Assembly: GCA_020633195.1 (NCBI GenBank)
Contig: JACKEC010000023.1
Coordinates: forward strand, 124,001 to 188,000
Length of the DNA stretch: 64,000 nucleotides
Source: Sandaracinaceae bacterium
GTDB lineage: Bacteria; Myxococcota_A; Polyangia; Polyangiales; Sandaracinaceae
Reading direction: 5' to 3'
The notes beneath the pieces are model-generated. The model saw nothing but the letters and a program-made list of their open reading frames with translations. It did not search any database and was not told the origin of the DNA. Within the stretch, counting starts at the first letter, position 1, and every line of letters begins with the position of its first letter. Of this stretch, positions 24,114 to 32,688 are shown in pieces. The position numbers and the translations under genes were made by a program.

Positions 24114-25733
24114 TCAGAACTCGTCGGCGAGGGGTACCCGTCGGCCGGAACCGGCCGGGCGGGTGACGGGGCGCGGTCGCGGGGCCCGGCGCGCGGGGCG
24201 CGGCGCGGGCTCCGGGTCGGGCGCTCGCTCGGCCACCGGCTCGACGGCGGGCGGCTCGACGGCGGGCGGCTCGACGGGCGGCTCGGCGGCCGGGGGCTCG
24301 ACCGCGGTCGGCACGGCGGGGGGCTCGGCGGGTGGAGCCGCGGCCGTGGTGGGGACCGGCGCCTCGTCGACGGGCTCGGGCGACGCCGTCCCGGGCGAGG
24401 TCGGCTCGTCGCGAGCCGTCAGGGGGGTCGCGCTGATCTCGGACGGCTCGATCATGCGGGACGAGACGATGGTCCCGAAGGTGACGCCCGCGACGAGCGC
24501 GACGAGCGCGGCGACCACGGTGACGGCGACGAGCGCGCGGCGCGGGATCGTGAGCTTGCGGTCCGCGGGCGCGTCGCCTCGGGTGATGGGCTCGGCCGGG
24601 ACGTAGGTCGCCGACACGCTCGGCGTGTGGGCCGCGGCCGCCGGTTGGCCTTCCTCCCCGGAGGACTGGCTCGGGTCGCTGGCGCCGAGGAACTCGAGCC
24701 CCGTCGCGCTGATCGTCATCGTCGCGAGCGCCGCGTCGTCCGGCTCGACGTGTGGGGCCGGCGGCAGGCTCGTCGAGCCCGAGCCGAGGAGCCGCTCGCC
24801 GTTGGCGACCTGGTCGGGCAACGCCACCGAGAGGAGCTCGGCCAGCTGCGACGCGTCGGCGAGCATCGCGCCGGGGCACGCCTCGACCAACGCGCGGCGG
24901 AACTCGTGCGCGCTGGGCCAGCGGTCCTCGGGCCGGAGCGACAGCGCCCGCATCACGACGGCCTCGACGGCCGGAGGGACGCCCGCGCGGATCATGCTCG
25001 GGCGCGGCACCATCGGGTTCCGCACCGACTCGAGGAGCTGGAACTGGTCTTCGGCGGTGAAGAGCCGCCGCATCGTCAGCATCTCCCAGAGCACGATGCC
25101 GAGCGCGTAGATGTCGGTCGTCCGGTCGACCACGCCGCCGCTCGCCTGCTCGGGCGACATGTAGCGGAGCTTCCCCTTGAGCTGGCCGCCCGTCTGCGTC
25201 GCGTGGCTCTGCACCTTCGCGATGCCGAAGTCGATCAGCTTCACGTGCCCGTCGAAGGACAGGAGCGCGTTGTCCGGGCTCACGTCGCGATGGACCACGC
25301 CCGCGGAGCGGCCGCTCTCGTCGCGCACCTCGTGGGCGGCGTGCAGGCCCGCGAGGACCTGGATCGCGATGGACACGGCCAGCTCGGGCGGCAGGCCGCG
25401 GTCCCGCTTCGCCAGCTCCTTGAGGAGCTGCGACAGCGAGCAGCCGTGCACGTACTCCATCACGAGGAAGTGCTGGTCGCCCTCGCGCCCGAGCTCCTCC
25501 ACGTGGACGACGTTCGGGTGCGAGATGCGCGACTGCAGCAGCGCCTCGTTGACGAACATCCGCACGAAGCTCTCGTCTTCGGCGAGGTGGTCGTGGACGA
25601 CCTTGATCGCGACCCGTCGGCTGAAGCCGGACACGCCCTGGCGGCGGGCGAGGTACAGCGTCGCCATCCCCCCGGCCTTGAGGCGAGCCACGATCTCGCA
25701 GCCGCCAACGATGTCGCCGACCGCGAAGGCCAT
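24114..25733 (-). CDS. Membrane-anchored Ser/Thr protein kinase (PknB-like)
   Basis: Protein of 539 aa. N-terminal Hanks-type kinase (residues about 8-280): glycine loop LKAGGMATLYLA, VAIKVV Lys, HRDVSPDN catalytic loop, DFGIAK, KLRYMSPEQ and the usual DIYALGIVLWEML. A linker follows, then one transmembrane helix (about 390-415) and a Pro/Glu/Ala-rich outside tail ending in Arg/Pro-rich sequence and GRRVPLADEF. HRDVSPDN (Ser for Lys/Leu two places on) is the form common in Myxococcota; the catalytic Asp is kept. A TAGGCT box ends 8 nt before the ATG, so the mRNA is probably leaderless. Confidence 0.95.
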   Translation of the reverse strand: MAFAVGDIVGGCEIVARLKAGGMATLYLARRQGVSGFSRRVAIKVVHDHLAEDESFVRMFVNEALLQSRISHPNVVHVEELGREGDQHFLVMEYVHGCSLSQLLKELAKRDRGLPPELAVSIAIQVLAGLHAAHEVRDESGRSAGVVHRDVSPDNALLSFDGHVKLIDFGIAKVQSHATQTGGQLKGKLRYMSPEQASGGVVDRTTDIYALGIVLWEMLTMRRLFTAEDQFQLLESVRNPMVPRPSMIRAGVPPAVEAVVMRALSLRPEDRWPSAHEFRRALVEACPGAMLADASQLAELLSVALPDQVANGERLLGSGSTSLPPAPHVEPDDAALATMTISATGLEFLGASDPSQSSGEEGQPAAAAHTPSVSATYVPAEPITRGDAPADRKLTIPRRALVAVTVVAALVALVAGVTFGTIVSSRMIEPSEISATPLTARDEPTSPGTASPEPVDEAPVPTTAAAPPAEPPAVPTAVEPPAAEPPVEPPAVEPPAVEPVAERAPDPEPAPRPARRAPRPRPVTRPAGSGRRVPLADEF

Positions 25734-25741
25734 GACGCTTC

Positions 25742-25747
25742 AGCCTA
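25742..25747 (-). promoter_or_regulatory. Putative -10 (TAGGCT), leaderless kinase mRNA
   Basis: Read on the minus strand, TAGGCT ends 8 nt before the kinase ATG (25733) with no Shine-Dalgarno between. Confidence 0.55.
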
Positions 25748-25771
25748 ACACAGGCCTCGGGATGCCCCACT

Positions 25772-27052
25772 TCAGGGAGTGAGCGAACCGGGGCAGGGCG
25801 CCAGGCTCCAGGTGATCACGCTCCCGGGGGCCACCCGCCGGATGACCTCTCGCGACCGCCCCGCCACGTACCGCCGCAGCTCGCCGCTCGCGTCGTCCGC
25901 GACGTAGAGCTCGTCGGCGCCGTCGGCGTCGAGGTCCGCGAGCAGCGTCGCGTGCTCGAAGCCGCGGCTGTCGGCGTCGAGGAGGGACACCGTCCACGCG
26001 CCGCCCGGATCCTCTCGCGGCGGGTCGAGCCGGTAGAGGCCCGACGAGAAGGTGGCCGCGACGAGCTCGCGCTGCCCGTCCCCGTCGAGGTCGCCCGCGA
26101 CGAGGAAGCGGGTCATCCGGTCGTCGAGCGTCGCGACGAGCGCTCCGTCCGCGGGCCCGTCCGCGTCGAAGCGGCGGATCTCCACCGGCTCGGCGATCAC
26201 GAGGGCGTCGGCCGCGCCCGTCGTGCGCGCCTCCACCACCACGTAGAGCTCGTCCCGTCCGTCGCCGTCGACGTCGTCCACGAGGAGCTCCTTGGCGTGG
26301 CGCCGACCGAGATCCACCACGAGCTCCGGGCCCTCGCCTCGCGCGGGGACGTAGCGGACGACGGAGCCCGGCTGGTCCACGCCGGGGACGAGCGAGTTCG
26401 GGCTGGAGATGCTCGCGTAGACCTCGAGCGTTCCGTCGCCGTCCACGTCGCCGATCTCGATCTCGTGGACGAAGGTGCTCGGGCGCCGATCGAGCTCGGT
26501 GGCGGCGAACGTGCCGTCGGCGCGCGGCGAGAGCACCGCGACCACCCCCTCGTCGTGCGTGCCCACGACGAGCACGTCCCCCACGAGCCCGCCGGGGGCG
26601 GGCGCGTCACCGTAGAGCGCGCCGACCTCCGCGTCGCGGACCCGGCTCCTCGGCGAGTCGAGCCCCGCGCGCCAGATCTCGGTGGCCTCGAGCGCGCCGC
26701 CCTCGCCCGGGCGCCACAGCTTCACCGCCGCCGCGCCGCCCCCGAGGGTCACGATCGACAGCGGGAGCGGCCCCGGCGGATCGAACGCGCGGACGTGATG
26801 GAAGACCTGGCTCTCGGGGTCGTCGAGCGGCTCGCGGACCCACGCTCCGTCGACGAGCCGCAGCCGCTCGAGGCGCGCGCCGACGGGCGTGTCGTCGTCC
26901 GGGGCCGTGACCGAGGTCGCGACGAGCAACCCGGTTTGCAGGGTCGCGGCCGCCCGCGGCGGATCGGGTGACGACGGCGGCGAGGGCGGCGCCTCGCAGG
27001 CCACCGCGGCGAGCGCGAGCGCCCACGCGCCGAGGCAGCGGCGCCGCCTCAC
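25772..27052 (-). CDS. FG-GAP/VCBS-repeat lipoprotein
   Basis: Protein of 426 aa from the GTG at 27052, which overlaps the upstream stop by 4 bp (GTGA). The N-terminus is a short lipoprotein signal (LALAAVACEAP). The body has Asp-rich, calcium-loop-like units: IGDVDGDGTLEVYAS, VDDVDGDGRDELYVV, AGDLDGDGQRELVAA and LADLDADGADELYVA. These are FG-GAP/VCBS blades, about seven, forming an integrin-like propeller. It is probably surface-exposed and binds calcium. It is the second gene of a two-gene unit with the Cys-rich lipoprotein at 27049. Confidence 0.88.
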   Translation of the reverse strand: MRRRRCLGAWALALAAVACEAPPSPPSSPDPPRAAATLQTGLLVATSVTAPDDDTPVGARLERLRLVDGAWVREPLDDPESQVFHHVRAFDPPGPLPLSIVTLGGGAAAVKLWRPGEGGALEATEIWRAGLDSPRSRVRDAEVGALYGDAPAPGGLVGDVLVVGTHDEGVVAVLSPRADGTFAATELDRRPSTFVHEIEIGDVDGDGTLEVYASISSPNSLVPGVDQPGSVVRYVPARGEGPELVVDLGRRHAKELLVDDVDGDGRDELYVVVEARTTGAADALVIAEPVEIRRFDADGPADGALVATLDDRMTRFLVAGDLDGDGQRELVAATFSSGLYRLDPPREDPGGAWTVSLLDADSRGFEHATLLADLDADGADELYVADDASGELRRYVAGRSREVIRRVAPGSVITWSLAPCPGSLTP

Positions 27053-29094
27053 GGGCAGCCGAACGTGATGGTGCCGCTCGACCCGTCCGAGTAGAGCAGC
27101 TGGAGGGATCCCGACGAGCCGACGACCCGGTTCAGGCACGGCGGGAAGCAGCCGTAGGGCGTCGGCGAGCAGGCCGGGTTCCCGCTCCCCGAGAGGCTGG
27201 CCCCGCTGACCGTGATGCTGCCGATGCTGAGGCCGCCGAAGTCCGTGAACGTCATCGAGCTGCCGCTCGTGAGCACCTGCCAGATGCAGCTCGTGGAGGT
27301 GACACTGCCGGAGAACGTCACCCCCGCGCTCGCCGTCACGCTGCCCATCGAGGGTGTGCTGTCCGCGAACGTCAGCGTCGTGCCCGAGCCGGTGGCCGCC
27401 GTGAAGTAGGTCGACCCGACCGTCCCGAACGAGCCGCTCAGGATCGGGGTGCACGAGACGCAGCTCCCCATCCTGCAGATCTGGGCCGCCCCGCAGCTGG
27501 TGCCCTCGGTGCTCCGCGTGCACGTCGCGGTGTCGGTGCGCATCGTCGAGCCCGAGCAGCTCCCGCCCGCGCACGTGGGCTGCGTACACGTCCGGCTCCT
27601 CGACCCGTCCTCGTCACAGGTGCTGCTGTAGCCGCAGGCCCCATACATGCCGCACGACTCGGTGCCGCAGCTGTTCCCGGTGGTGGTCCGCGTGCACGCC
27701 ATGCTCTCCATCCGCGGCGTGGCCGCGCAGGTCCCCGAGGCGCAGGCGAAGTCCATGCAGGTGCGGGTGCGGTTGGCCGACTGGTCGCACCCGTCGGAGT
27801 AGTCGCAGGCCCCGTACGACCCGCACGAGGTGGTGCCGCACGACGTCCCGGTGGTCGAGCGCGTGCACGCCGCGGTCTCGTTCCGGTTGTTGGAGCGGCA
27901 CAGCCCGCCGGCACACGTGAGGTCGGTGCAGGTCCGGGACCGCGTGGCCGACTCGTCGCAGCCGTCGCTGTAGTTGCAGGCCCCGTAGCTGCCGCACGAC
28001 CCGACCCCGCACGTGTCGCCGTCGGTGCTGCGGCTGCACGGCTCGGACTCGGGCGTGTCGGTCGGCACGCACGAGCCGCCCATGCACGCGTACGAGCGGT
28101 TGGTCCGCATGCGCGTGCCCGACTCGTCGCAGCCGTCGGCGTAGTCGCACGCCCCCCAGGCGCCGTTGGACGGCCCGGGGCAGTCGGAGTCGTCGCGGCA
28201 CCCCGTGCACCGGGTCCCCGCCTCGTCGCAGACCGTGGGCGAGGCGCACGGATCACCCCCGTGCATGTCGCAGCTCCCCGCGGCGCACCGATCGAAGCCG
28301 TTGCAGAACACTCCGTCGTCGCACGGCAAGACGTTGGGATCCATCGTGCACCCCGCCGCGGTGCAGCGGTCGTCGGTGCAGCCGTTGCCGTCGTCGCAGA
28401 CGGAGTCATCGGGCGTCGAGACGCAGAGCCCGCCCATGCACGCGTCGGTCGTGCAGAGGATGCCGTCGTCGCACTCCGAGTCGTCCATGCACGCGGTCGT
28501 CGAGGCGTCGGTCGGGGGCAGCGACCCGTCCGGCCGGTTCGCGTCGATCGGCCCGCCGCCGTCCCTCGGGCCGCCGTCCCTCGCGCCCCCGTCGCGCGCG
28601 ACGTCCGCGTCCATCCCGCCCGCGTCGAGCAGCCGCGGCGCGGTGCCGGGCCACGGCGGGAGCTCGTCGATCACCACGTCGACGCAGCCGTTCTCTCCGC
28701 AGCTCCGGTCGGCCCCGCAGTCCGTCCCGACGCAGCTCGCCACCAGGTCGAGGCGGAGCATGCGGGTCTCGTTGCGGACGAGGGTCACCCGCGCGCGGCG
28801 GCTGACCACGAGCGCGCTGCCCACGAAGCCCTCGGCGATCACGTCGATGGGCCCGAGCGAGTCGTCCTCGGGTACCGCCGCGACCGTGAGGGGCAGCAGG
28901 CTCGCCGAGCCGAGCGCCTGCTCCTCGGACGCCATCCGGGTGTCGTCGGCCATGACGGTCACCCGGACTCGATCGAGCTCGGCAGGGATCGCGAGGTCGC
29001 TGTCGACCACGACCACGAGCTGCGTCGGCCCGGCCACGCAGCCGCCCGCGAGGGCGAACAGGGCGGAGCACCACAGCCAACTCCACGACCGCAT
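27049..29094 (-). CDS. Large Cys-rich lipoprotein with thrombospondin-1-like repeats
   Basis: Protein of 681 aa. Lipoprotein signal ending LAGGC (Cys near residue 19), a beta domain with lipocalin-free strands up to about residue 150, a D/G/R-rich linker (DGGARDGGPRDGG), EGF-like Cys pairs, then at least four repeats of about 50 residues with the pattern SCGSYGACDYSDGCDESATRSRTC...CTRSTTGTSCG. The spacing recalls TSP type-1 repeats without the Trp. A Ser/Gly/Thr-rich C-terminal beta domain ends the protein. It is likely an adhesin or surface protein. No enzyme motif. First gene of an operon with the FG-GAP lipoprotein. Confidence 0.82.
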   Translation of the reverse strand: MRSWSWLWCSALFALAGGCVAGPTQLVVVVDSDLAIPAELDRVRVTVMADDTRMASEEQALGSASLLPLTVAAVPEDDSLGPIDVIAEGFVGSALVVSRRARVTLVRNETRMLRLDLVASCVGTDCGADRSCGENGCVDVVIDELPPWPGTAPRLLDAGGMDADVARDGGARDGGPRDGGGPIDANRPDGSLPPTDASTTACMDDSECDDGILCTTDACMGGLCVSTPDDSVCDDGNGCTDDRCTAAGCTMDPNVLPCDDGVFCNGFDRCAAGSCDMHGGDPCASPTVCDEAGTRCTGCRDDSDCPGPSNGAWGACDYADGCDESGTRMRTNRSYACMGGSCVPTDTPESEPCSRSTDGDTCGVGSCGSYGACNYSDGCDESATRSRTCTDLTCAGGLCRSNNRNETAACTRSTTGTSCGTTSCGSYGACDYSDGCDQSANRTRTCMDFACASGTCAATPRMESMACTRTTTGNSCGTESCGMYGACGYSSTCDEDGSRSRTCTQPTCAGGSCSGSTMRTDTATCTRSTEGTSCGAAQICRMGSCVSCTPILSGSFGTVGSTYFTAATGSGTTLTFADSTPSMGSVTASAGVTFSGSVTSTSCIWQVLTSGSSMTFTDFGGLSIGSITVSGASLSGSGNPACSPTPYGCFPPCLNRVVGSSGSLQLLYSDGSSGTITFGCP

Positions 29095-29174
29095 CGACGG
29101 ATCTTCGCCGTCCGACCGTCACGGATCAAGGTGTAGGCGACTTGGGTCCGAACGAGGCTCAGCGGCGTGGACGC

Positions 29175-29198
29175 CTCGGATCCGTGCTTAGATCCGAG
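29175..29198. promoter_or_regulatory. 8-bp inverted repeat over the start region of the TerB-like gene
   Basis: CTCGGATC (29175-29182) and GATCCGAG (29191-29198) are exact inverted repeats with an 8-bp spacer. They overlap the TAGATC box (29189-29194) and end 2 nt before the ATG. This could be an operator that blocks the promoter or, if transcribed, a start-codon hairpin. Confidence 0.55.
29189..29194 (+). promoter_or_regulatory. Putative -10 (TAGATC/TTAGAT)
   Basis: The box ends 6-7 nt before the ATG at 29201. No Shine-Dalgarno is seen. It lies within the inverted repeat at 29175-29198. Confidence 0.45.
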
Positions 29199-29200
29199 CG

Positions 29201-29635
29201 ATGAACGACGACGACGAGCGCCTCGCCGGCCTCCGCGTGCTCCGGCACCTCGTGTGGATCGACGGTCGCGTGGACCCGATCGAGCGCGACGCGCTCCAGC
29301 GCTTCGCGGGCGTCGACGCCGCGGCCCTCGACGCCGCGCTCGCCGACCCGATCCCGCTCGACGACGCGATCGCCGCGGTCGAGGACCCCGAGGTCCGCCA
29401 CGCCGTGCTGAAGACCGCGCGCTGGATCGCCCACGAGCACCGCTCGCAGAACGACGACGAGTCCTTCGTCGCGCGCGTGCGGGACGCCTGGGGCCTCGAG
29501 AAGCACTTCGACGACCCCGACGCCCTGCGCGGCCGCGACACCGACATCTCCGAGCTGAGCCGCCGCTTCACCCACGGGGAGGCCAGCGCCAAGGAGCTCG
29601 CGCGCAAGATCCGAGACGACCTCGGCGAGGATTGA
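29201..29635 (+). CDS. TerB-like domain protein
   Basis: Protein of 144 aa. The N-terminus LRVLRHLVWIDGRVDPIERDALQRFAGVD matches the TerB fold opening (VA.ADG.I...E...L) with an acidic metal-binding helix pair. The second half (AVLKTARWIAHEHRSQNDDESFVARVRDAWGLE) fits the remaining helices. TerB-like proteins bind divalent metals and sit in membrane-linked stress systems, but this one has no ter neighbours. It is a single gene with its own promoter, divergent from the Cys-rich lipoprotein operon. Confidence 0.75.
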   Translation: MNDDDERLAGLRVLRHLVWIDGRVDPIERDALQRFAGVDAAALDAALADPIPLDDAIAAVEDPEVRHAVLKTARWIAHEHRSQNDDESFVARVRDAWGLEKHFDDPDALRGRDTDISELSRRFTHGEASAKELARKIRDDLGED

Positions 29636-29786
29636 CCTTCGGGTCGAGACGCCGCGGTGGTCTTCGCAAGCCCCGCTGACAGCGGTCGCCGCTCGGCGCC
29701 CGGGCTTTCCCGTGCGCAAACCGACCCCGCGAGGTTGACCGCGCCCCGGTCCGGGGGCACCTTCCCCCGCTCACCGAGGTGTCATC

Positions 29787-30734
29787 ATGGTCAGGTCGTC
29801 GCTCATCGTTCTCGTCGCTCTCGGGCTCGCCGCGTGCTCGGTGACCGGTCGCCCCTCGGGTCGCACGGACGACGGCGGCGGCGGGACCGGGGCCGACGGC
29901 GGGATGACCGGCTCGTTCTTCGACGCGGGTGACTGTGTGCCCTCCGTCGAGGGGACGCCCGAGACCTGCTCCGACGGCCTCGACAACAACTGCAACGGTC
30001 GATACGACTGCTCCGACCTGGCCTGCTCCGGCGTCGGCACCTGCCCCGTCTGCGGCGAGGTCGAGACCGCCCTCGGATCGCCCCTCGCGCTCCCCGACGG
30101 CGTCGGCAACATCACCTGCACGACCGACGCGGACTGCCCCGGCACCCAGCACTGCTTCACCATCGACGGCCTCTTCGGCCCCTCGATGGAGTGCCGCGAG
30201 TCCTACCGCTCGACCCTCTCGTTCATCGGCTTCGGCTCCGCGACCTTCGACTCGGTCAGCGACATCCGCTCGCTCTGCGTCGTGATGGAGCACTCCTGGA
30301 TCCGCGACACCGAGATCACCCTCGAGGCGCCCAACGGCGCGCAGGTTCGCTTGCAGCGCTTCCTCGGCCAGGAGGGCGGCGAGATCTACCTCGGCCAGGC
30401 CAACGACTGCGACGACGACGGCGCCCCGTCCCCGGGCACTGGCGCGCGCTACTGCTGGACGCCGACCGCGACCAACCAGGCGATGCTCGACTACGCCAAC
30501 GCCGGCGGCCGCATGGACTCGGCGACGACCTGCAACGGCACCACCGCGGACATGATGCCGCCGGGTGACTACTCCGCGTCGGATCCCTGGACGAACCTGA
30601 TCGGCGCACCGCTCAACGGCGACTGGACCCTGTCGGTCACCGACCTGTGGCCGATCGACAACGGTTACATCTTCGAGTGGTCGATCTCCTTCGACCCGGT
30701 CACCGTCGAGGACTGCTCCTCGCCGCTCATCTGA
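29787..30734 (+). CDS. Lipoprotein with proprotein-convertase P domain
   Basis: Protein of 315 aa. Lipoprotein signal MVRSSLIVLVALGLAAC, a short Gly/Asp linker, a MopE-like metal-binding motif (ETCSDGLDNNCNGRYDCSDLAC), and a C-terminal P/Homo B domain: FDSVSDIRSLCVVMEHSWIRDTEITLEAPNG ... LIGAPLNGDWTLSVTDLWPIDNGYIFEWSISF (each quoted in part). P domains normally follow subtilisin-type proteases; no protease domain is present here, so this is a binding or scaffold module. A GAGGTG lies about 6 nt upstream of the ATG. Confidence 0.85.
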   Translation: MVRSSLIVLVALGLAACSVTGRPSGRTDDGGGGTGADGGMTGSFFDAGDCVPSVEGTPETCSDGLDNNCNGRYDCSDLACSGVGTCPVCGEVETALGSPLALPDGVGNITCTTDADCPGTQHCFTIDGLFGPSMECRESYRSTLSFIGFGSATFDSVSDIRSLCVVMEHSWIRDTEITLEAPNGAQVRLQRFLGQEGGEIYLGQANDCDDDGAPSPGTGARYCWTPTATNQAMLDYANAGGRMDSATTCNGTTADMMPPGDYSASDPWTNLIGAPLNGDWTLSVTDLWPIDNGYIFEWSISFDPVTVEDCSSPLI

Positions 30735-30776
30735 GCCGACCTCCAGGCCCGGCGTAACGGCGAGCCGCCTCGTCGC

Positions 30777-30782
30777 TACGCT
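30777..30782 (+). promoter_or_regulatory. Putative -10 (TACGCT)
   Basis: TACGCT ends 4 nt before the ATG at 30787. The same hexamer precedes the genes at 10105 and 52746. Confidence 0.45.
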
Positions 30783-30786
30783 CGGC

Positions 30787-31227
30787 ATGCGCAGCTCGAT
30801 CCTCGCCCTCGTCCTGCTCGCCCACGCGCCCCTCGCGGCCGCGCAAGTCAACGTCAACGGCGGAGACGCCGCCATCGGCGGCTACGATCCGGTCGCGTAC
30901 TTCGCCGAGCACCGCCCGGTGCGCGGCTCGAGCGAGCACACCTTCGAGTACCAGGGCGCGACCTGGCGCTTCGCGAACGCGGCCAACCGCGATCGCTTCG
31001 CGGCGGCGCCAGCCCGCTACGCCCCCGCCTACGGCGGCTACTGCGCCTACGCGATGGCCGACGGACGCACCGCGCGCATCGATCCAAACGCATGGACCAT
31101 CGTCGCCGGCCGCCTCTACCTCAACTACTCGCTCGAGATCCGGACGCGCTGGAGCGGCGACCGCGACGCGTACATCCATCGCGCCGACGCCCGCTGGCCC
31201 GAGGTCTCCCGAGGCCTACGGCGTTGA
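30787..31227 (+). CDS. Secreted YHS-domain protein
   Basis: Protein of 146 aa. Signal peptide (ALVLLAHAPLAAAQ) followed by a YHS domain: AIGGYDPVAYFAEHRPVRGSSEHTFEYQGATWRFA, NRDRFAAAPARYAPAYGGYCAYAMADG and WTIVAGRLYLNY (quoted in pieces). This is the periplasmic YHS type (often annotated YHS domain-containing protein) with the conserved GGYCAYAM Cys. YHS domains bind metals such as copper or heme-like groups; here no metal transporter is nearby. Complete and single. Confidence 0.88.
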   Translation: MRSSILALVLLAHAPLAAAQVNVNGGDAAIGGYDPVAYFAEHRPVRGSSEHTFEYQGATWRFANAANRDRFAAAPARYAPAYGGYCAYAMADGRTARIDPNAWTIVAGRLYLNYSLEIRTRWSGDRDAYIHRADARWPEVSRGLRR

Positions 31228-31370
31228 GCGCCTCGGTCCCCCGACCGACCGCGTCGCCCGGGCGCCAGCTCGTGCGCGGCGGGACACCGTCGAGCTCGAC
31301 TCGGGAGCCTGAACGAGCGCCACTCGGGCGCGCGGCGGCATCCCTTGATCCGCTGGCGGCCGGGCACGCA

Positions 31371-31403
31371 GGGGACGGAGTTCATCATGTTGTCTTTTCT
31401 GCG
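31371..31403 (+). repeat. RAYT-associated-type repeat, subfamily A copy 1
   Basis: GGGGACGGAGTTCATCATG followed by TTGTCTTTTCTGCG. Exactly shared with the copies at 31465, 32539 (inverted), 34318 and 34405 over the first 29 bases apart from one C/T change. Confidence 0.8.
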
Positions 31404-31427
31404 GGGGTGCAGGCCATCAGGCATGGA

Positions 31428-31443
31428 GGGGACGGAGTTCATT
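31428..31443 (+). repeat. Partial copy of the subfamily A repeat
   Basis: Only the outer GGGGACGGAGTTCATT is present, 25 bp after copy 1; the TTGTCTTTTC part is missing. Confidence 0.65.
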
Positions 31444-31464
31444 GGCGGTCGTCAGGCGTGAGGG

Positions 31465-31498
31465 GGGGACGGAGTTCATCATGTTGTCTTTTCTGCGC
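31465..31498 (+). repeat. Subfamily A repeat copy 2
   Basis: GGGGACGGAGTTCATCATG then TTGTCTTTTCTGCGC, followed by GGGTCGGGACGCCGCG, the extended core also seen after the copies at 34318 and 34405. Confidence 0.8.
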
Positions 31499-31836
31499 GG
31501 GTCGGGACGCCGCGACCTACCGATGGAAGAGCGGTTCCGTCGCGCTAGACGCCGCGAAGGTCGAGGGGACGCAGGCCGTGTCCCACGCCCGGCGCCGTCG
31601 TCGCGGCGCTGTTCACGTTCCGCAAAGAGACCGAGCTCGAGCCTCGCCTCGGGCTCCAGTGCCTCGCGCCATGAGCGGAGGGAAGAGCGGACCAGGCGAG
31701 CGCGCACGGGCGTCCGGCCGCGCTCGCGGGAGCTGAACGGCGAAGTGTCTCTCGCCAAAACCGCAGCGATTCCACTTGGTTTCGCGGCCTCCGAGCGCGA
31801 GCTGCCCACGCCGCGGGGGCCGGACAAGCTAGCGGA

Positions 31837-32430
31837 ATGCACACGCCCTCGAGCCACGAAGCTCCCCTGTGCTGCTCATTCTTCCTCGTCATCGCGGCGC
31901 TCCTCGCCCCGACCGCTGCATTGGCGCAGCCGGTGACGCCACACTCCGAGGAGGTGCGCCTGGAGCCCGACTTCGAGCCGGCCTCCCTCGCGCTTCGCGC
32001 AGCGCTCGACGAGGCCTGGGAGGTGGTTCGGTCTCACCGCCCGCTCGAGCTCCCGCGCGGGCGCTACGAGCTGGCGCTCGTGGAGGACGCGGGCTGGCGC
32101 CCCCTCGGGACGTTCGAGGTCTCGCGCCCCGCGATCCTCGCGATTCACCGGGAGGATCACCGCGTGGCGCGCGAGGTCGGCACGTACATCGGCGCGCTGG
32201 CAGGCGGCGGGTTGCTCGGAACCGTCCTGCTGACCGCCGCGCTCGGCGCGCTGGGTCAGCTCACGCCGTTGGCGATGGACGGGACGTCGTCCGAGCTCCG
32301 AGAGCCCGCGCTCGCCCTCTACGGCTTCCTGGGCGCGTGCGTGGTCGTCGGCCTCGGCGTCGGCTTGCCGCTCTTGCTCTGGGGCGACGGCTACTCGATC
32401 ACGAACGTCCCCGAGACGGACGGGAGGTGA
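31837..32430 (+). CDS. Membrane protein of unknown function
   Basis: Protein of 197 aa. N-terminal signal or anchor (FFLVIAALLAPTAALAQ), a short periplasmic-looking part (EEVRLEPDFEPASLALRAALDEAWEVV and RYELALVEDAGWRPLGTFEV) and two C-terminal transmembrane helices (VGTYIGALAGGGLLGTVLLTAALGAL; LYGFLGACVVVGLGVGLPLLLW, each quoted in part). No known family is recognised. It lies between two repeat-rich gaps, and the upstream TAGCGG is too close to the ATG to be called a promoter. Confidence 0.65.
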   Translation: MHTPSSHEAPLCCSFFLVIAALLAPTAALAQPVTPHSEEVRLEPDFEPASLALRAALDEAWEVVRSHRPLELPRGRYELALVEDAGWRPLGTFEVSRPAILAIHREDHRVAREVGTYIGALAGGGLLGTVLLTAALGALGQLTPLAMDGTSSELREPALALYGFLGACVVVGLGVGLPLLLWGDGYSITNVPETDGR

Positions 32431-32538
32431 TGTCGCGCGCCACGTGACGCGACGCCGCCGCGGGGGGCGGGTTCGGAGCGCGGGACGCGGACGGCGCGTG
32501 GACGCTGACCCCCGATCGGCTCGCCGTCGAACCCGCCT

Positions 32539-32620
32539 GCGCAGAAAAGACAACATGATGAACTCCGTCCCCAGCAACTCCGTCCCCAGCAACTCCGTCC
32601 CCAGCGACTCCGTCCCCAGC
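32539..32620 (-). repeat. Inverted subfamily A repeat with four tandem 15-bp end units
   Basis: 32539-32572 is the reverse complement of the full repeat. Its outer end is then repeated as a 15-bp unit AACTCCGTCCCCAGC at 32561, 32576, 32591 and (GACTCC...) 32606. Nothing else is seen in the 258-bp gap 32431-32688. Confidence 0.8.
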
Positions 32621-32688
32621 TGAACTCGTGCGGGATCACCTTCCTCGGCGCGTGGGCCGGCCATTCGACGGTGAGCGTCGAGTGGGCA

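Larger units (their letters stand above)
31228..31836. other. Gene-free 609-bp stretch with dispersed repeats
   Basis: No convincing gene on either strand. The stretch carries two full and one partial copy of the GGGGACGGAGTTCATCATG repeat family (31371-31403, 31428-31443, 31465-31498). The part from about 31540 to 31836 has lower repeat content and may hold a decayed gene or promoter region for the gene at 31837. Confidence 0.6.

Noticed and set aside
31125..31857. Minus-strand frames containing the translated word KDNMMNSVP
   Set aside because: This peptide is just the repeat translated; it recurs wherever the repeat occurs and has no ribosome site or domain.
32561..32620. Possible CRISPR-like array (regular 15-bp repeats)
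   Set aside because: Repeats are contiguous without spacers and derive from the mobile repeat end; no cas genes in the window.
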